A stretch of DNA of 64,000 nucleotides from an uncultured bacterium (GTDB lineage Bacteria; Actinomycetota; Coriobacteriia; Coriobacteriales; Coriobacteriaceae): assembly GCA_905216145.1 (NCBI GenBank), contig CAJMST010000007.1:1-64000 (forward strand), read 5' to 3'. How positions within the stretch are numbered: the stretch's first letter is position 1; each line of letters opens with the position of its first letter. The notes beneath the pieces were generated by a model. The model did not search any database, had not been told where the DNA came from, and saw nothing but the letters and a program-made list of their open reading frames with translations. Made by a program: the position numbers and the translations under genes. This document shows, one piece after another, positions 8,575-16,795 of the stretch.

Positions 8575-9708
8575 ATGGCGGCAGACGTGCTGTTTTTGGA
8601 TGTCGAAACTCCAAATGGACACAATGATCGAATTAGCTCAATTGGGTTGATTCGATGTGACTGCAACGGTACCGTCCTTGCAGAGGACTCCTATTTGGTT
8701 GATCCTGAGGAGCCGTTTTCAGAAATTAACATGAGGCTAACGGGCATTTCCCATGCCGATGTTGTCGGTGCTCCTACATTTCCGCAAATATGGTCACGCT
8801 CATTGAAAAGCCTGTTTGACGGAGCCGCTCTGGTTGCCCACAACGCTTCATTTGACTTGGCGGTTCTGTGGAAGCTGTTTGATGCCTATGAGCTTGACAG
8901 ACCCAAGTGGAATTACGCCTGCACTAAAGAGCTTGCCAAGCAGTGGCATCCAGAATACCCAGACTATAAGCTTCCAACGGTTTGCCGATGCTTAAATCTT
9001 GAGATGGGGAGCCATCATCGAGCCTTGGACGATGCGGATGCTTGCAGGCGCATTTTCCATTCACTGATTATGGAAGACGAGGGGCATGTCCCCATGTTTG
9101 CACCGTATAGCCTTGGTACCGGTTGCGGACGACGCTCAAATGAAGGGGCTCCCCGCGGTTCGGCGCAGAGAGCGAAGTCGGAAAAGACTGCCGATTACTG
9201 CGATTTTCTAAATTTGTGCGAAATGATTGTCGCCAATGACAGGGTTGATGCCTTGGAGGCAATGTCGGCACTGTCGTATGTCGAAGAGCACGATAAGTTG
9301 CAAGGTGACCCTTTGCTCGACAAGGTTTGTTCGCTTCTAGCCGCCGCTTTGGCGGATGGTGACATAGATGAGCATGAATCCGATCAATTGGTTGGTTTGT
9401 TACAGGGGATAATTAATCCCTGCTCTGACGGCGTGTCGCATCGACAGGTTCAAATTGAAGGAAAGAAATTCTGCCTTTCCGGTACTTTCTATCACGGTTC
9501 AAAAGAGTGTATTAAGCAGTTTATTTTGCAGAACGGTGGTCAGGTACTGAGTGGCGTATCAAAGAAATGTGACTACGTAGTTGTTGGTGATGAAGGCAGC
9601 GATGCTTGGACTACAAAAAACTACGGAAGTAAGGTAAAGAAGGCCCTGGAGCTTCAGTCCAAGGGCGATGACATCCAGATTGTCAGTGAAGATGCTTTGG
9701 GGCTATAG
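8575..9708 (+). CDS. DEDDh 3'-5' exonuclease with C-terminal BRCT domain
   Basis: 377 residues. The N-terminal domain is a DnaQ/PolC-epsilon-type exonuclease with D9 and E11 (FLDVETP), D94 (HNASFDLAV) and H148/D153 (SHHRALDDADA). A helical middle region (about 200-285) resembles TerB-like segments, with low certainty. The C-terminus (about 291-377) is BRCT-like (KKFCLSGTFYHGSKECIKQF, then KCDYVVVGDEG), as in ligases. It starts 10 bp after ligA with GGGAGG upstream and shares ligA's low-GC 3' composition, so the two may have arrived together and may be co-transcribed. A repair role is inferred. Similar exonuclease-BRCT proteins are known as epsilon-like accessory exonucleases. Confidence 0.85.
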   Translation: MAADVLFLDVETPNGHNDRISSIGLIRCDCNGTVLAEDSYLVDPEEPFSEINMRLTGISHADVVGAPTFPQIWSRSLKSLFDGAALVAHNASFDLAVLWKLFDAYELDRPKWNYACTKELAKQWHPEYPDYKLPTVCRCLNLEMGSHHRALDDADACRRIFHSLIMEDEGHVPMFAPYSLGTGCGRRSNEGAPRGSAQRAKSEKTADYCDFLNLCEMIVANDRVDALEAMSALSYVEEHDKLQGDPLLDKVCSLLAAALADGDIDEHESDQLVGLLQGIINPCSDGVSHRQVQIEGKKFCLSGTFYHGSKECIKQFILQNGGQVLSGVSKKCDYVVVGDEGSDAWTTKNYGSKVKKALELQSKGDDIQIVSEDALGL

Positions 9709-9724
9709 CGGGGTCGTTTTGGTG

Positions 9725-9752
9725 TAACATAATTGTGTACACAATTATGTTA
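9725..9752. promoter_or_regulatory. Perfect 28-bp palindromic operator of the toxin-antitoxin operon
   Basis: A perfect palindrome with half-site TAACATAATTGTGT, ending 10 bp before the antitoxin ATG and abutting its GGAG ribosome-binding site. It is the expected autoregulatory site for a Phd/YefM antitoxin. Confidence 0.8.
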
Positions 9753-9762
9753 GGAGTGTGCC

Positions 9763-10032
9763 ATGCCCGTTTGCGTTCCAATTAAAGATATGCGGGACAC
9801 CGCAAAGTTCTCGGAGCTCGTTGAAACTACTACGGGTCCAGTGACTGTTACAAAAAACGGCTATAGCAAATTTGTTGTACTTCGATCTGAAGACTACGAC
9901 CTCATGGTTCAGGAACAAGCTAAGGCTCGCCTGATGGCTCGCATAGCTGTTGCCGAGCGGGAGCGTGCTGCCGGCACGGCGCGTGATGCCTTTGAGGCTC
10001 TCGATGACCTTGAGGCAAAATATGGCCTATAA
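9763..10032 (+). CDS. Phd/YefM-like antitoxin
   Basis: 89 residues. The N-terminal Phd/YefM fold (PIKDMRDTAKFSELVETTTGPVTVTKNG, written here in part as a known pattern: ikDmrdtakfsel...vTkNGy) contains the family's TKNG turn and VLRSEDYDLM. The C-terminal helix (about 50-89) would wrap the toxin. The perfect palindrome directly upstream supports autorepression. The gene overlaps the toxin by 11 bp, indicating coupled translation. It is low-GC like the preceding exonuclease gene and probably part of the same acquired segment. Confidence 0.85.
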   Translation: MPVCVPIKDMRDTAKFSELVETTTGPVTVTKNGYSKFVVLRSEDYDLMVQEQAKARLMARIAVAERERAAGTARDAFEALDDLEAKYGL

Positions 10033-10357
10033 CGTCAAGATTCTGCCTACAGCGGAACAAGAGGTTGACGATATCGTTGATTATCTATTGGGGCATGGTG
10101 TTTTTACTGCCCGGCGCTTTCTGGATAAATACCGTAGTCAGCTTCAGCTTCTTCAAAGTGGCGTAGTTGACTACGGCTTATCGAAATTACCTGAGCTTGC
10201 AGTGCTCGGTTACCATGCTTGCCTCGTTAATTCTTATGTAATGCTTTATTACTACGATAACGAGGATGTTGTGATTGCCCATGTTTTTCACCAAAGCCAA
10301 GATTATGCCGCATTGGTGATGTCTAGAAATCGATTCGAGTTGCTGGATAGCGATTAA
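10022..10357 (+). CDS. RelE/ParE-superfamily toxin
   Basis: 111 residues beginning MAYNVKILPTAEQEVDDIV, the usual ParE/RelE start (beta strand, then a helix with A..D). DYLLGHGVFTARRFLDKYRSQLQLL follows the helical hairpin. The C-terminal strands (CLVNSYVMLYYYDNEDVVIAHVFHQSQDYAAL) match the family's closing segment. It may be an mRNA interferase (RelE) or a gyrase poison (ParE); sequence alone does not decide. It overlaps the upstream antitoxin by 11 bp. Confidence 0.85.
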   Translation: MAYNVKILPTAEQEVDDIVDYLLGHGVFTARRFLDKYRSQLQLLQSGVVDYGLSKLPELAVLGYHACLVNSYVMLYYYDNEDVVIAHVFHQSQDYAALVMSRNRFELLDSD

Positions 10358-10400
10358 TAAGAACCGCCCGGAGAGCATAACGCTTTCCGGGCGGTTCTTA
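10358..10400. terminator. Bidirectional terminator between convergent genes
   Basis: Arms TAAGAACCGCCCGGA and TTCCGGGCGGTTCTTA around GAGCATAACGC. It lies between the toxin gene and the convergent merR-type gene, whose stop codon sits within the right arm. Confidence 0.8.
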
Positions 10401-11246
10401 CTTTGCAGGGGCAACCGGCACCGTGATCTGCGTCACGTAGGTCGCCGGATCGTCGCTGATGATGTCGTCGATGAGGGCGATCTCGCGCGAGGGACCGGTG
10501 GGTGTCAGGTCGTGCTCGCGCATATAGCCGAGCAACTGCTCGTAACGTGAAGCCGCTTGCCCATGCGTGCCGCGGAAGCTTACGGTCAGGCAGCGTGCGG
10601 CGGGCCGAACCTCGACATCCCCTAGGTAGTCATCCGTGTCATCCAGCAGCAAAAAGACCTCGTCGTAGCCATCAAAGTCGCCGGCGGCAAGGCGTTCGGG
10701 CGCGATCCCGACGCCCAGGTTGCCCAGAAAAACAAACGTCTCGTGCTGGCCTTTCTGCAGCTGACGAATCTGCCACTCCAGCGCATAGGCGTCGGTAGGG
10801 TTGACGCGTTCGCGCAATACGGCGCAGCGAAGCTCGGGCGCATCGATTGCGCAAATAGCATCGAGCTCGGTGTTCAACGCATCGTGCAGCAGGGCAAGTC
10901 GGTTATCGATCTTGCGCGACACGCGTTCAAGCTCGCGGCGCTTGCGCTCGATGAGCTCCTGCTGCTGGGCCAGTTGCCGCTGCATGAGGTCCACATCACG
11001 TGTGGTCACAAACTCACGGATTTGTGCCAACGGCAAGTCGAGAACACGCAGGTGACTGATGGTGTTGAGGGTGGAGAGTTGCCGTGATCCGTAGTAGCGG
11101 TACCCACTCACCGGATCGATGCGCGCCGGCTCCAGCAGCCCCATCTGCTCGTAATGGCGCAGCGTGCCCACACTCAGGTTAAACAGGCGTGCCACCTCGC
11201 CAATGCGGAGCAGGCCGTCGGTATGTTCAGCGTGTGCGTCGGTCAC
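10398..11246 (-). CDS. MerR family regulator with effector-binding domain
   Basis: 282 residues. The N-terminal MerR winged helix covers about 12-82 (RIGEVARLFNLSVGTLRHYE, then DPVSGYRYYGSRQL). A coiled-coil linker spans about 85-125 (QRQLAQQQELIERKRRELE), and a GyrI/BmrR-like ligand domain occupies about 130-280. It is transcribed after the MATE pump gene with a 57-bp gap, so it is probably in the pump's operon. The MATE promoter region contains a MerR-type dyad. Likely a drug-sensing activator of its own efflux operon; the ligand is unknown. Confidence 0.88.
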   Translation of the reverse strand: MTDAHAEHTDGLLRIGEVARLFNLSVGTLRHYEQMGLLEPARIDPVSGYRYYGSRQLSTLNTISHLRVLDLPLAQIREFVTTRDVDLMQRQLAQQQELIERKRRELERVSRKIDNRLALLHDALNTELDAICAIDAPELRCAVLRERVNPTDAYALEWQIRQLQKGQHETFVFLGNLGVGIAPERLAAGDFDGYDEVFLLLDDTDDYLGDVEVRPAARCLTVSFRGTHGQAASRYEQLLGYMREHDLTPTGPSREIALIDDIISDDPATYVTQITVPVAPAK

Positions 11247-11303
11247 AGGACCGCTCCTTTCGGAAAAAAGCAGGGGAGGGGCGCCAGGGATCGCGTCGTC
11301 CCG

Positions 11304-12650
11304 CTACGCCACGAGCTTGTCAAAAGTGCCACGGCGGTTGAGTACCGTAAACGCCACCACGCAAATGGCTGCCGAAAGAATCGACCCGCACGGCGAGGCG
11401 ATGCCCATGGGGAACAGCGTGTCGGAATAGGCGTTCGACAGCAGCCACGCGCCCGGCACGCGAATGAGCGCCACGGCCAGCACGTTGTGTGCAAAGCCGA
11501 TATAACTCTTGCCGTACGCGGCGAAAAAGCCGCTAAAGCAAATGTGGATGCCGGCAAAGATTGCGTCGAAAATATAGCTCCGCATATAACCGGTGCCGGC
11601 TGCGACCACCGCGGCGTCCTTGGCAAAAAAGCCGAGAAACGCTGGTGCCACCAGCCACATGAGTGTCGTGATCAGGCAGCCGTACACCACCGAGATGGTC
11701 ATGGCGTCCTTGAGCACCTGACGCGCGCGGTCGCCCTTGCCCGCGCCGGCATTTTGCGCCGTGAGCGCGCTGACGGTGGCGCCCATGGAGCTCGGCACGA
11801 TGAACAAAAAGCTGATCATCTTCTCGACCAGGCCCACGGCGGCGGCGTCGACCAGCCCGCGGTGGTTGGCAATAACGGTGATGAACATAAACGCCACCTG
11901 GATGCAGCCGTCTTGCACGGCCACGGGCACGCCAATCTTAAGGATGCTGCCGAGCACCTCGGGCTGCGGACGCAGATCGCTACGCTTGACGTGGATGTTT
12001 GTGCGGCGGCTTTTGAGCCACACGAGTGCGAGGGCCACACTTGCCGTCTGCGCGATCACCGTGCCAAGCGCCGCGCCCACGGGACCGAGTCCCATGTGAC
12101 CAATAAACAGAAAGTCGAGCGCGATGTTGATAACGCACGCCACGCCGATCACGTACATGGGCGAGCGCGAATCGCCCAGGCCGCGAAAGATGGCCGAGAG
12201 GATGTTGTATGCAGCGATACACGGAATGCCGATAAAACAGATGCGCAGGTAGGCGGCGGTGCCCTCGACCGCTTCGGCCGGCGTGCCGATGAGTGCCACG
12301 ATCTGCGGGCACAGCGCGAGCAAGAGCGCGGCCAGCACCACCGAGACACCCATAAAGAGCGTGATGGTGTTGCCGATAGCGGCCTCGGCGCGATCGAAGC
12401 GGCGCGAGCCCACGGCGTGGCCGACGATGACCGTTGTTCCCATGGCCAGGCCCACGAGCGTCACGGTAATGATGTAAAGCGTCTGCGCGCCGTTGCCCAC
12501 GGCGGTGATGCCGGCGGCGCCGCTAAACTGTCCGATAAAGTACAGGTCGGCCATGCCGTAGAGCATCTGCAAAAAGTACGAAAGCATATAAGGCAGGGCG
12601 AAGACTGCGATGGTCTTGAGGACATTGCCGCGTGTGAGGTCGTGTTCCAT
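11304..12650 (-). CDS. MATE family multidrug efflux transporter
   Basis: 448 residues with about 12 membrane helices in two repeats, beginning MEHDLTRGNVLKTIAVFALP. FIGQFSGAAGITAVGNGAQ and the later FIGHMGLGPVGAALGTVIAQ are the paired MATE motifs. Expected to export cationic drugs or metabolites by Na+ or H+ antiport. The MerR regulator lies directly downstream on the same strand and is probably co-transcribed. The upstream region at 12702-12722 has a MerR-type operator/promoter. Confidence 0.92.
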   Translation of the reverse strand: MEHDLTRGNVLKTIAVFALPYMLSYFLQMLYGMADLYFIGQFSGAAGITAVGNGAQTLYIITVTLVGLAMGTTVIVGHAVGSRRFDRAEAAIGNTITLFMGVSVVLAALLLALCPQIVALIGTPAEAVEGTAAYLRICFIGIPCIAAYNILSAIFRGLGDSRSPMYVIGVACVINIALDFLFIGHMGLGPVGAALGTVIAQTASVALALVWLKSRRTNIHVKRSDLRPQPEVLGSILKIGVPVAVQDGCIQVAFMFITVIANHRGLVDAAAVGLVEKMISFLFIVPSSMGATVSALTAQNAGAGKGDRARQVLKDAMTISVVYGCLITTLMWLVAPAFLGFFAKDAAVVAAGTGYMRSYIFDAIFAGIHICFSGFFAAYGKSYIGFAHNVLAVALIRVPGAWLLSNAYSDTLFPMGIASPCGSILSAAICVVAFTVLNRRGTFDKLVA

Positions 12651-12701
12651 GGGCGGGCACTTTCTGGCTTGGTTTGTTTACGTACCAGTGTAGTGAAAAC
12701 C

Positions 12702-12722
12702 CTACAACGATTGTAGAGTCAA
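12702..12722 (-). promoter_or_regulatory. MerR-type operator/promoter of the MATE operon
   Basis: Read on the minus strand: TTGACT directly followed by the dyad CTACAATCGTTGTAG. A -35 element abutting a dyad in the spacer is the MerR-family arrangement. A -10 is less clear; TTCACT would give the long 19-bp spacer typical of MerR promoters. Confidence 0.6.
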
Positions 12723-12840
12723 GGTCTATGTTGCCGGTGGGGCGAAAAATCGCGCCTTCAATCATTTCCATTTGAATACGGTCGCGCGCCGCGCGGACTT
12801 AGCGCCTGCGTCAGCCTTGTAGAAATCGATTTCGGAACAC

Positions 12841-12869
12841 TTGACACCATCGCTCGGCGCGCAATAATA
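12841..12869 (+). promoter_or_regulatory. Promoter of the ABC exporter operon
   Basis: TTGACA, 17-bp spacer, ATAATA (or TAATAC shifted by one). It is located 41 bp upstream of the first ABC gene, divergent from the MATE operon. Confidence 0.65.
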
Positions 12870-12909
12870 CGTGCGTTTGCGAACAACGTTTGATGGGGGA
12901 TGAACCTGC

Positions 12910-14688
12910 GTGCGCAATCTCAAAATACTGTTTTCCTACTTGGGGGCATACCGTCGCGATGCCATTCTCGGCGTGATGTTCGTCTCGGTCGAGACCGCGC
13001 TCGAGCTGTTTATCCCGGTCATCATGGCGAACATCATCGATGTGGGCGTGCCCACGGGTGACATCAACTACATGCTGCTGCAAGGCGCGTGCATGCTGGT
13101 GTGCGCCGCGTTTTCGCTGGTACTGGGCCTGGGCTACGCACGCACGTCCGCCCGCGTGGCCTCGGGCCTGGGCGCTAACCTGCGCGAGGCCGAGTATCGC
13201 AAGATCCAGACGCTCGCCTTTGGCAACCTAGATAACTACGACGCCAGCTCGCTCGTCACGCGCATGACTACCGACATCACCGTTATCCAAAACGCCATCG
13301 GCAACGGCTTCCGTCCCATGGTGCGCGGACCGGTGACGCTCATCGTCGGTTTGGTTTATGCCCTGGTGCTGTCGCGCCCACTTGCCACGGTCTTTGCGAT
13401 CATTCTGCCCGTTCTGGCGATCGTGCTGGGCGTCATCACCTGCCGCGTGAGCCCGCTCTACCGCCAGCTGCAAACCTCGATGGACCACCTCAACGGCGTG
13501 GTACAGGAAGACCTCACCGCCGTGCGCGCCGTCAAGGCGTATGTGCGCGCCGAGCACGAGGAGGCCAAGTTCGACACCGTCAATACCGAGCTCGCGCATA
13601 CGGCGACGAAGACCTTCGGCAACGCCGTGCTCAACCTGCCGGTGTTTCAGCTGTCGATGTACGTGGCCGCCATCTCGATCCTGTGGATCGGCGGGCGCAT
13701 GATTATTGCCGGCGAGCTGGGCGTGGGCTCGCTCACGGGCTTTATGAGCTACGTGCTGCTGATCATGAACTCGCTCATGATGATCTCCAACGTGTTTTTG
13801 CTGCTTACGCGTGCGCTTGCCAGCGTGGAGCGCATCTCGCGGGTGATCGACGAGCAATCGCTCATCCAGGCACCCGCGGCAGACGCAGCCGTGCGCGAGG
13901 TCGCCGACGGTAGCATTGAGTTCCGCGACGTGTCGTTTAAGTACCGCGCAGATGCCGCTGAGGACGTGCTCGAGCATATCGACCTTCGCATCGAGCCGGG
14001 CTCTACGGTGGGCGTGCTCGGCGGCACGGGCTCGGGCAAGAGCTCGCTCGTGCAGCTCATCGCGCGTCTGTACGACGCGACCGAGGGCGCTGTGCTCGTG
14101 GGCGGGCGCGACGTGCGCGACTACGACCTGGCCGCTCTGCGCGACGCGGTGGGCATTGTGCTGCAAAAGAACGTGCTGTTTACGGGCACGGTGCGCGAGA
14201 ACCTGCAGTGGGGCGCGCCCGATGCCACCGACGAGGAGCTGCTACGTACCTGCCGTGCGGCGTGCGTGGACGAGTTCCTGGACCGCATCGGCGGGCTCGA
14301 CGGCGAGTTGGGTCAGGGCGGCGCCGGTGTTTCGGGCGGGCAGAAGCAACGTCTGTGCATCGCGCGCACATTGCTCAAACATCCGCGCGTGCTTATTTTT
14401 GACGACTCGACCAGCGCGGTCGATATGGCGACCGATGCCAAGATCCGCGAGCATATCGCGCAGATTCCCGATACGACCGTGATCATCATCGCCCAGCGCA
14501 TCGCGAGCGTGATGGATGCCGATCGCATCGTGGTGCTGGACGACGGCCGTGTCCATGGCGTGGGCACGCACGAGGAGCTACTGGCGGGTGACAACATCTA
14601 CCAGGAGATTTACGCCTCACAGATGGAGTTCGCGGGGGATACGACCGCAGATGCCCTGGCCCGAGAAGGAGGTGAGTGCCATGCCTAA
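12910..14688 (+). CDS. ABC exporter subunit 1 (fused membrane and ATPase domains)
   Basis: 592 residues: six-helix exporter domain (about 1-310), then an ATPase domain with Walker A GGTGSGKSS, Q-loop VLQKNVLF, signature VSGGQKQR and Walker B VLIFDDSTSAVD. The Walker B region has D instead of the catalytic E (FDDS), typical of the degenerate half of heterodimeric exporters such as LmrC/BmrC. GTG start with GGGGGA upstream. It overlaps the second half-transporter gene by 8 bp, so the two should form a heterodimeric multidrug or lipid exporter. A good promoter lies at 12841-12869. Confidence 0.92.
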   Translation: MRNLKILFSYLGAYRRDAILGVMFVSVETALELFIPVIMANIIDVGVPTGDINYMLLQGACMLVCAAFSLVLGLGYARTSARVASGLGANLREAEYRKIQTLAFGNLDNYDASSLVTRMTTDITVIQNAIGNGFRPMVRGPVTLIVGLVYALVLSRPLATVFAIILPVLAIVLGVITCRVSPLYRQLQTSMDHLNGVVQEDLTAVRAVKAYVRAEHEEAKFDTVNTELAHTATKTFGNAVLNLPVFQLSMYVAAISILWIGGRMIIAGELGVGSLTGFMSYVLLIMNSLMMISNVFLLLTRALASVERISRVIDEQSLIQAPAADAAVREVADGSIEFRDVSFKYRADAAEDVLEHIDLRIEPGSTVGVLGGTGSGKSSLVQLIARLYDATEGAVLVGGRDVRDYDLAALRDAVGIVLQKNVLFTGTVRENLQWGAPDATDEELLRTCRAACVDEFLDRIGGLDGELGQGGAGVSGGQKQRLCIARTLLKHPRVLIFDDSTSAVDMATDAKIREHIAQIPDTTVIIIAQRIASVMDADRIVVLDDGRVHGVGTHEELLAGDNIYQEIYASQMEFAGDTTADALAREGGECHA

Positions 14689-16579
14689 GACATCAGCTCA
14701 GGCCCGTCCGGCCAATCTGGGACAGACGCTCCACCGCCTGCTCAGCTATATGGGTCACGCCAAGTTCTCGCTGCTGGCGGTGGGCGTGCTCGCCTCCGTC
14801 GCCGCCATTGCGAGCCTTGCCGGCACCTATATGGTGCGCCCCATCGTCAACGGCCTGGCCACGGGTGGCGAGGAGCTGCTCACCAAGCAGGTTCTCTTTA
14901 CGGCTGCCATCTACGCCGCGGGCGTGCTGTCGGCCTTGGGCTATTCGCAAATCATGGTGCGCGCAGCCCAGCGCGTAGTGTCAGACATTCGCCGCGACCT
15001 GTTCGCGCATATCCAGACACTGCCGCTCAGCTATTTCGATAGCACGCGCTCGGGCGACATCATGAGCTTCTTTACCAACGATGTCGACACGGTCTCCGAG
15101 GCGCTCAACAACAGCTTTGCCAACGTTATTCAGGCGACGATCCAGGTCATCGGCACTACGGCCATGCTCATTATCCTCAATTGGCAGCTCACGATTATCA
15201 CGCTCGTGTGCGACGCGGCCATTGTGCTGTACGCGCGCTACTCGGGCATCCGCTCCAAGCGCTTCTTTGCCGCTCAGCAGGCGTCGCTCGGCGACTTGGA
15301 CGGATACGTTGAGGAGATGGTCTCGGGCCAAAAGGTCATCAAGGTCTTTAACCACGAGCAGGCCAACGTTGCCGGTTTTGACGCGCGCAACCAGGAGCTG
15401 CGCCGCACCGGTGGCGCCGCGCAGGCCTACGCCAACTCGATGGTTCCCATGACCGTGGTGATCGGGTATGCCAACTACGCGATCGTCGCGGTGGCGGGCG
15501 GTATGCTCTGCATCAACGGCTTGGCCGACGTGGGCGCGCTCGCGAGCTACCTGGTCTTTGTGCGCCAGGCGGCAATGCCCATCAACCAGTTCACGCAGCT
15601 GGGCAACTTCCTGCTCAACGCGCTGGCCGGTGCCGAGCGCCTGTTTGCCGCGATGGACCTGCAGCCCGAGGTGGACGAGGGCTGCGTGGAGCTGGTGCAG
15701 ACGGGCGAGTCCGCGTGGGCGTGGAAGATTCCCGAGGGCCGTGGCGTGGGCGCGTACGGGCATCTGCACGACGTGGCCTCAGTCGACGATGCGGGTCGTG
15801 CGGTGGCGGCCGACGGCACCGAGCTTGTCACCGGCCTGGTGCCGCTTGCCGGCGACGTGCGCTTCCATGCCGTGGACTTTTCCTACGTGCCGGGCACGCG
15901 CGTGCTCACGGACCTCAACCTGTTTGCCAAGCCGGGGCAAAAGATCGCCTTTGTGGGCTCGACGGGCGCCGGAAAGACGACCATCACCAACCTCATCAAC
16001 CGCTTCTACGAGGTCGATGACGGCGAGATTACGTACGATGGCATCGACGTCAAGCACATCGCCAAGGCCAGCCTGCGCGGGTCGCTCGGCATTGTGCTGC
16101 AGGATACGCACCTGTTTAGCGGCACCATTGCGCAGAACATCCGCTTTGGCAAGCTCGACGCGACCGACGAGGAAGTGCGCGCCGCCGCCGAGGCCGCCTG
16201 TGCCGACTCGTTTATCCGCCGCCTGCCGCAAGGCTACGACACGCCGGTGACCGCGGACGGCGCCAACCTGAGCCAGGGCCAGCGTCAGCTGCTCGCCATC
16301 GCGCGCGTGGCCGTGGCCGATCCGCCGGTGCTCATTCTGGACGAGGCAACAAGCTCCATCGACACGCGCACCGAAAAGCTCATCGAGCGCGGCATGGACC
16401 GCATCATGCGCGGACGTACTACGTTTATGATCGCGCACCGCCTGTCCACCGTCCGCGACGCCGACGCGATCATGGTCCTCGAGCACGGCCGCATCATCGA
16501 ACGCGGCACCCACGAGGAGCTTCTGGCCCAGCACGGCGAGTACTGGCAGTTAGCACATGGCTTGAAAGAGTTGGATTAA
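14681..16579 (+). CDS. ABC exporter subunit 2 (fused membrane and ATPase domains)
   Basis: 632 residues. The exporter membrane domain (about 20-330) is followed by an unusually long linker (about 340-405, GVGAYGHLHDVASVDDAG) before the ATPase domain: Walker A STGAGKTT, Q-loop VLQDTHLF, signature LSQGQRQLL, Walker B VLILDEATSSID with the catalytic glutamate, and H-loop AHRLST. It is the catalytically competent partner of the preceding subunit. ATG 14681 is preceded by AAGGAGGTGAG and overlaps the upstream gene by 8 bp. An open frame further upstream is only the overlap with the previous gene. Confidence 0.93.
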   Translation: MPKTSAQARPANLGQTLHRLLSYMGHAKFSLLAVGVLASVAAIASLAGTYMVRPIVNGLATGGEELLTKQVLFTAAIYAAGVLSALGYSQIMVRAAQRVVSDIRRDLFAHIQTLPLSYFDSTRSGDIMSFFTNDVDTVSEALNNSFANVIQATIQVIGTTAMLIILNWQLTIITLVCDAAIVLYARYSGIRSKRFFAAQQASLGDLDGYVEEMVSGQKVIKVFNHEQANVAGFDARNQELRRTGGAAQAYANSMVPMTVVIGYANYAIVAVAGGMLCINGLADVGALASYLVFVRQAAMPINQFTQLGNFLLNALAGAERLFAAMDLQPEVDEGCVELVQTGESAWAWKIPEGRGVGAYGHLHDVASVDDAGRAVAADGTELVTGLVPLAGDVRFHAVDFSYVPGTRVLTDLNLFAKPGQKIAFVGSTGAGKTTITNLINRFYEVDDGEITYDGIDVKHIAKASLRGSLGIVLQDTHLFSGTIAQNIRFGKLDATDEEVRAAAEAACADSFIRRLPQGYDTPVTADGANLSQGQRQLLAIARVAVADPPVLILDEATSSIDTRTEKLIERGMDRIMRGRTTFMIAHRLSTVRDADAIMVLEHGRIIERGTHEELLAQHGEYWQLAHGLKELD

Positions 16580-16629
16580 CCCGCCGGGGCGCAGTTGAAC
16601 CTGGCCCTCCGTGCCCCTCACCTCGCCTC

Positions 16630-16694
16630 AAACCATCACAACATTCGACGTTTTTTGCCAAAATCGGGAAAAGCATCGAATGTTGTGATGGTTT
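16630..16694. repeat. 65-bp palindromic repeat, copy 1
   Basis: Perfect 19-bp arms AAACCATCACAACATTCGA (16630-16648) and its reverse complement (16676-16694) around a 27-nt loop with GCCAAAATCG. It lies 50 bp after the exporter operon and 101 bp before the nuclease-like gene. It differs from copy 2 at a single base. Confidence 0.95.
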
Positions 16695-16795
16695 TTCTGC
16701 CACTCGACAGGGCGGAATCGCTTTCTCGCGCACGAAGGCGTGCGGACCCGTGGGCAGGGGAATAAGGTTGGTTATCCGACTTCATTGGAGGGCTC

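Noticed and set aside
11154..12716. 520-codon plus-strand open frame opposite the MATE gene
   Set aside because: Shadow of the MATE transporter; its composition is rich in His/Arg/Ala with no membrane pattern.
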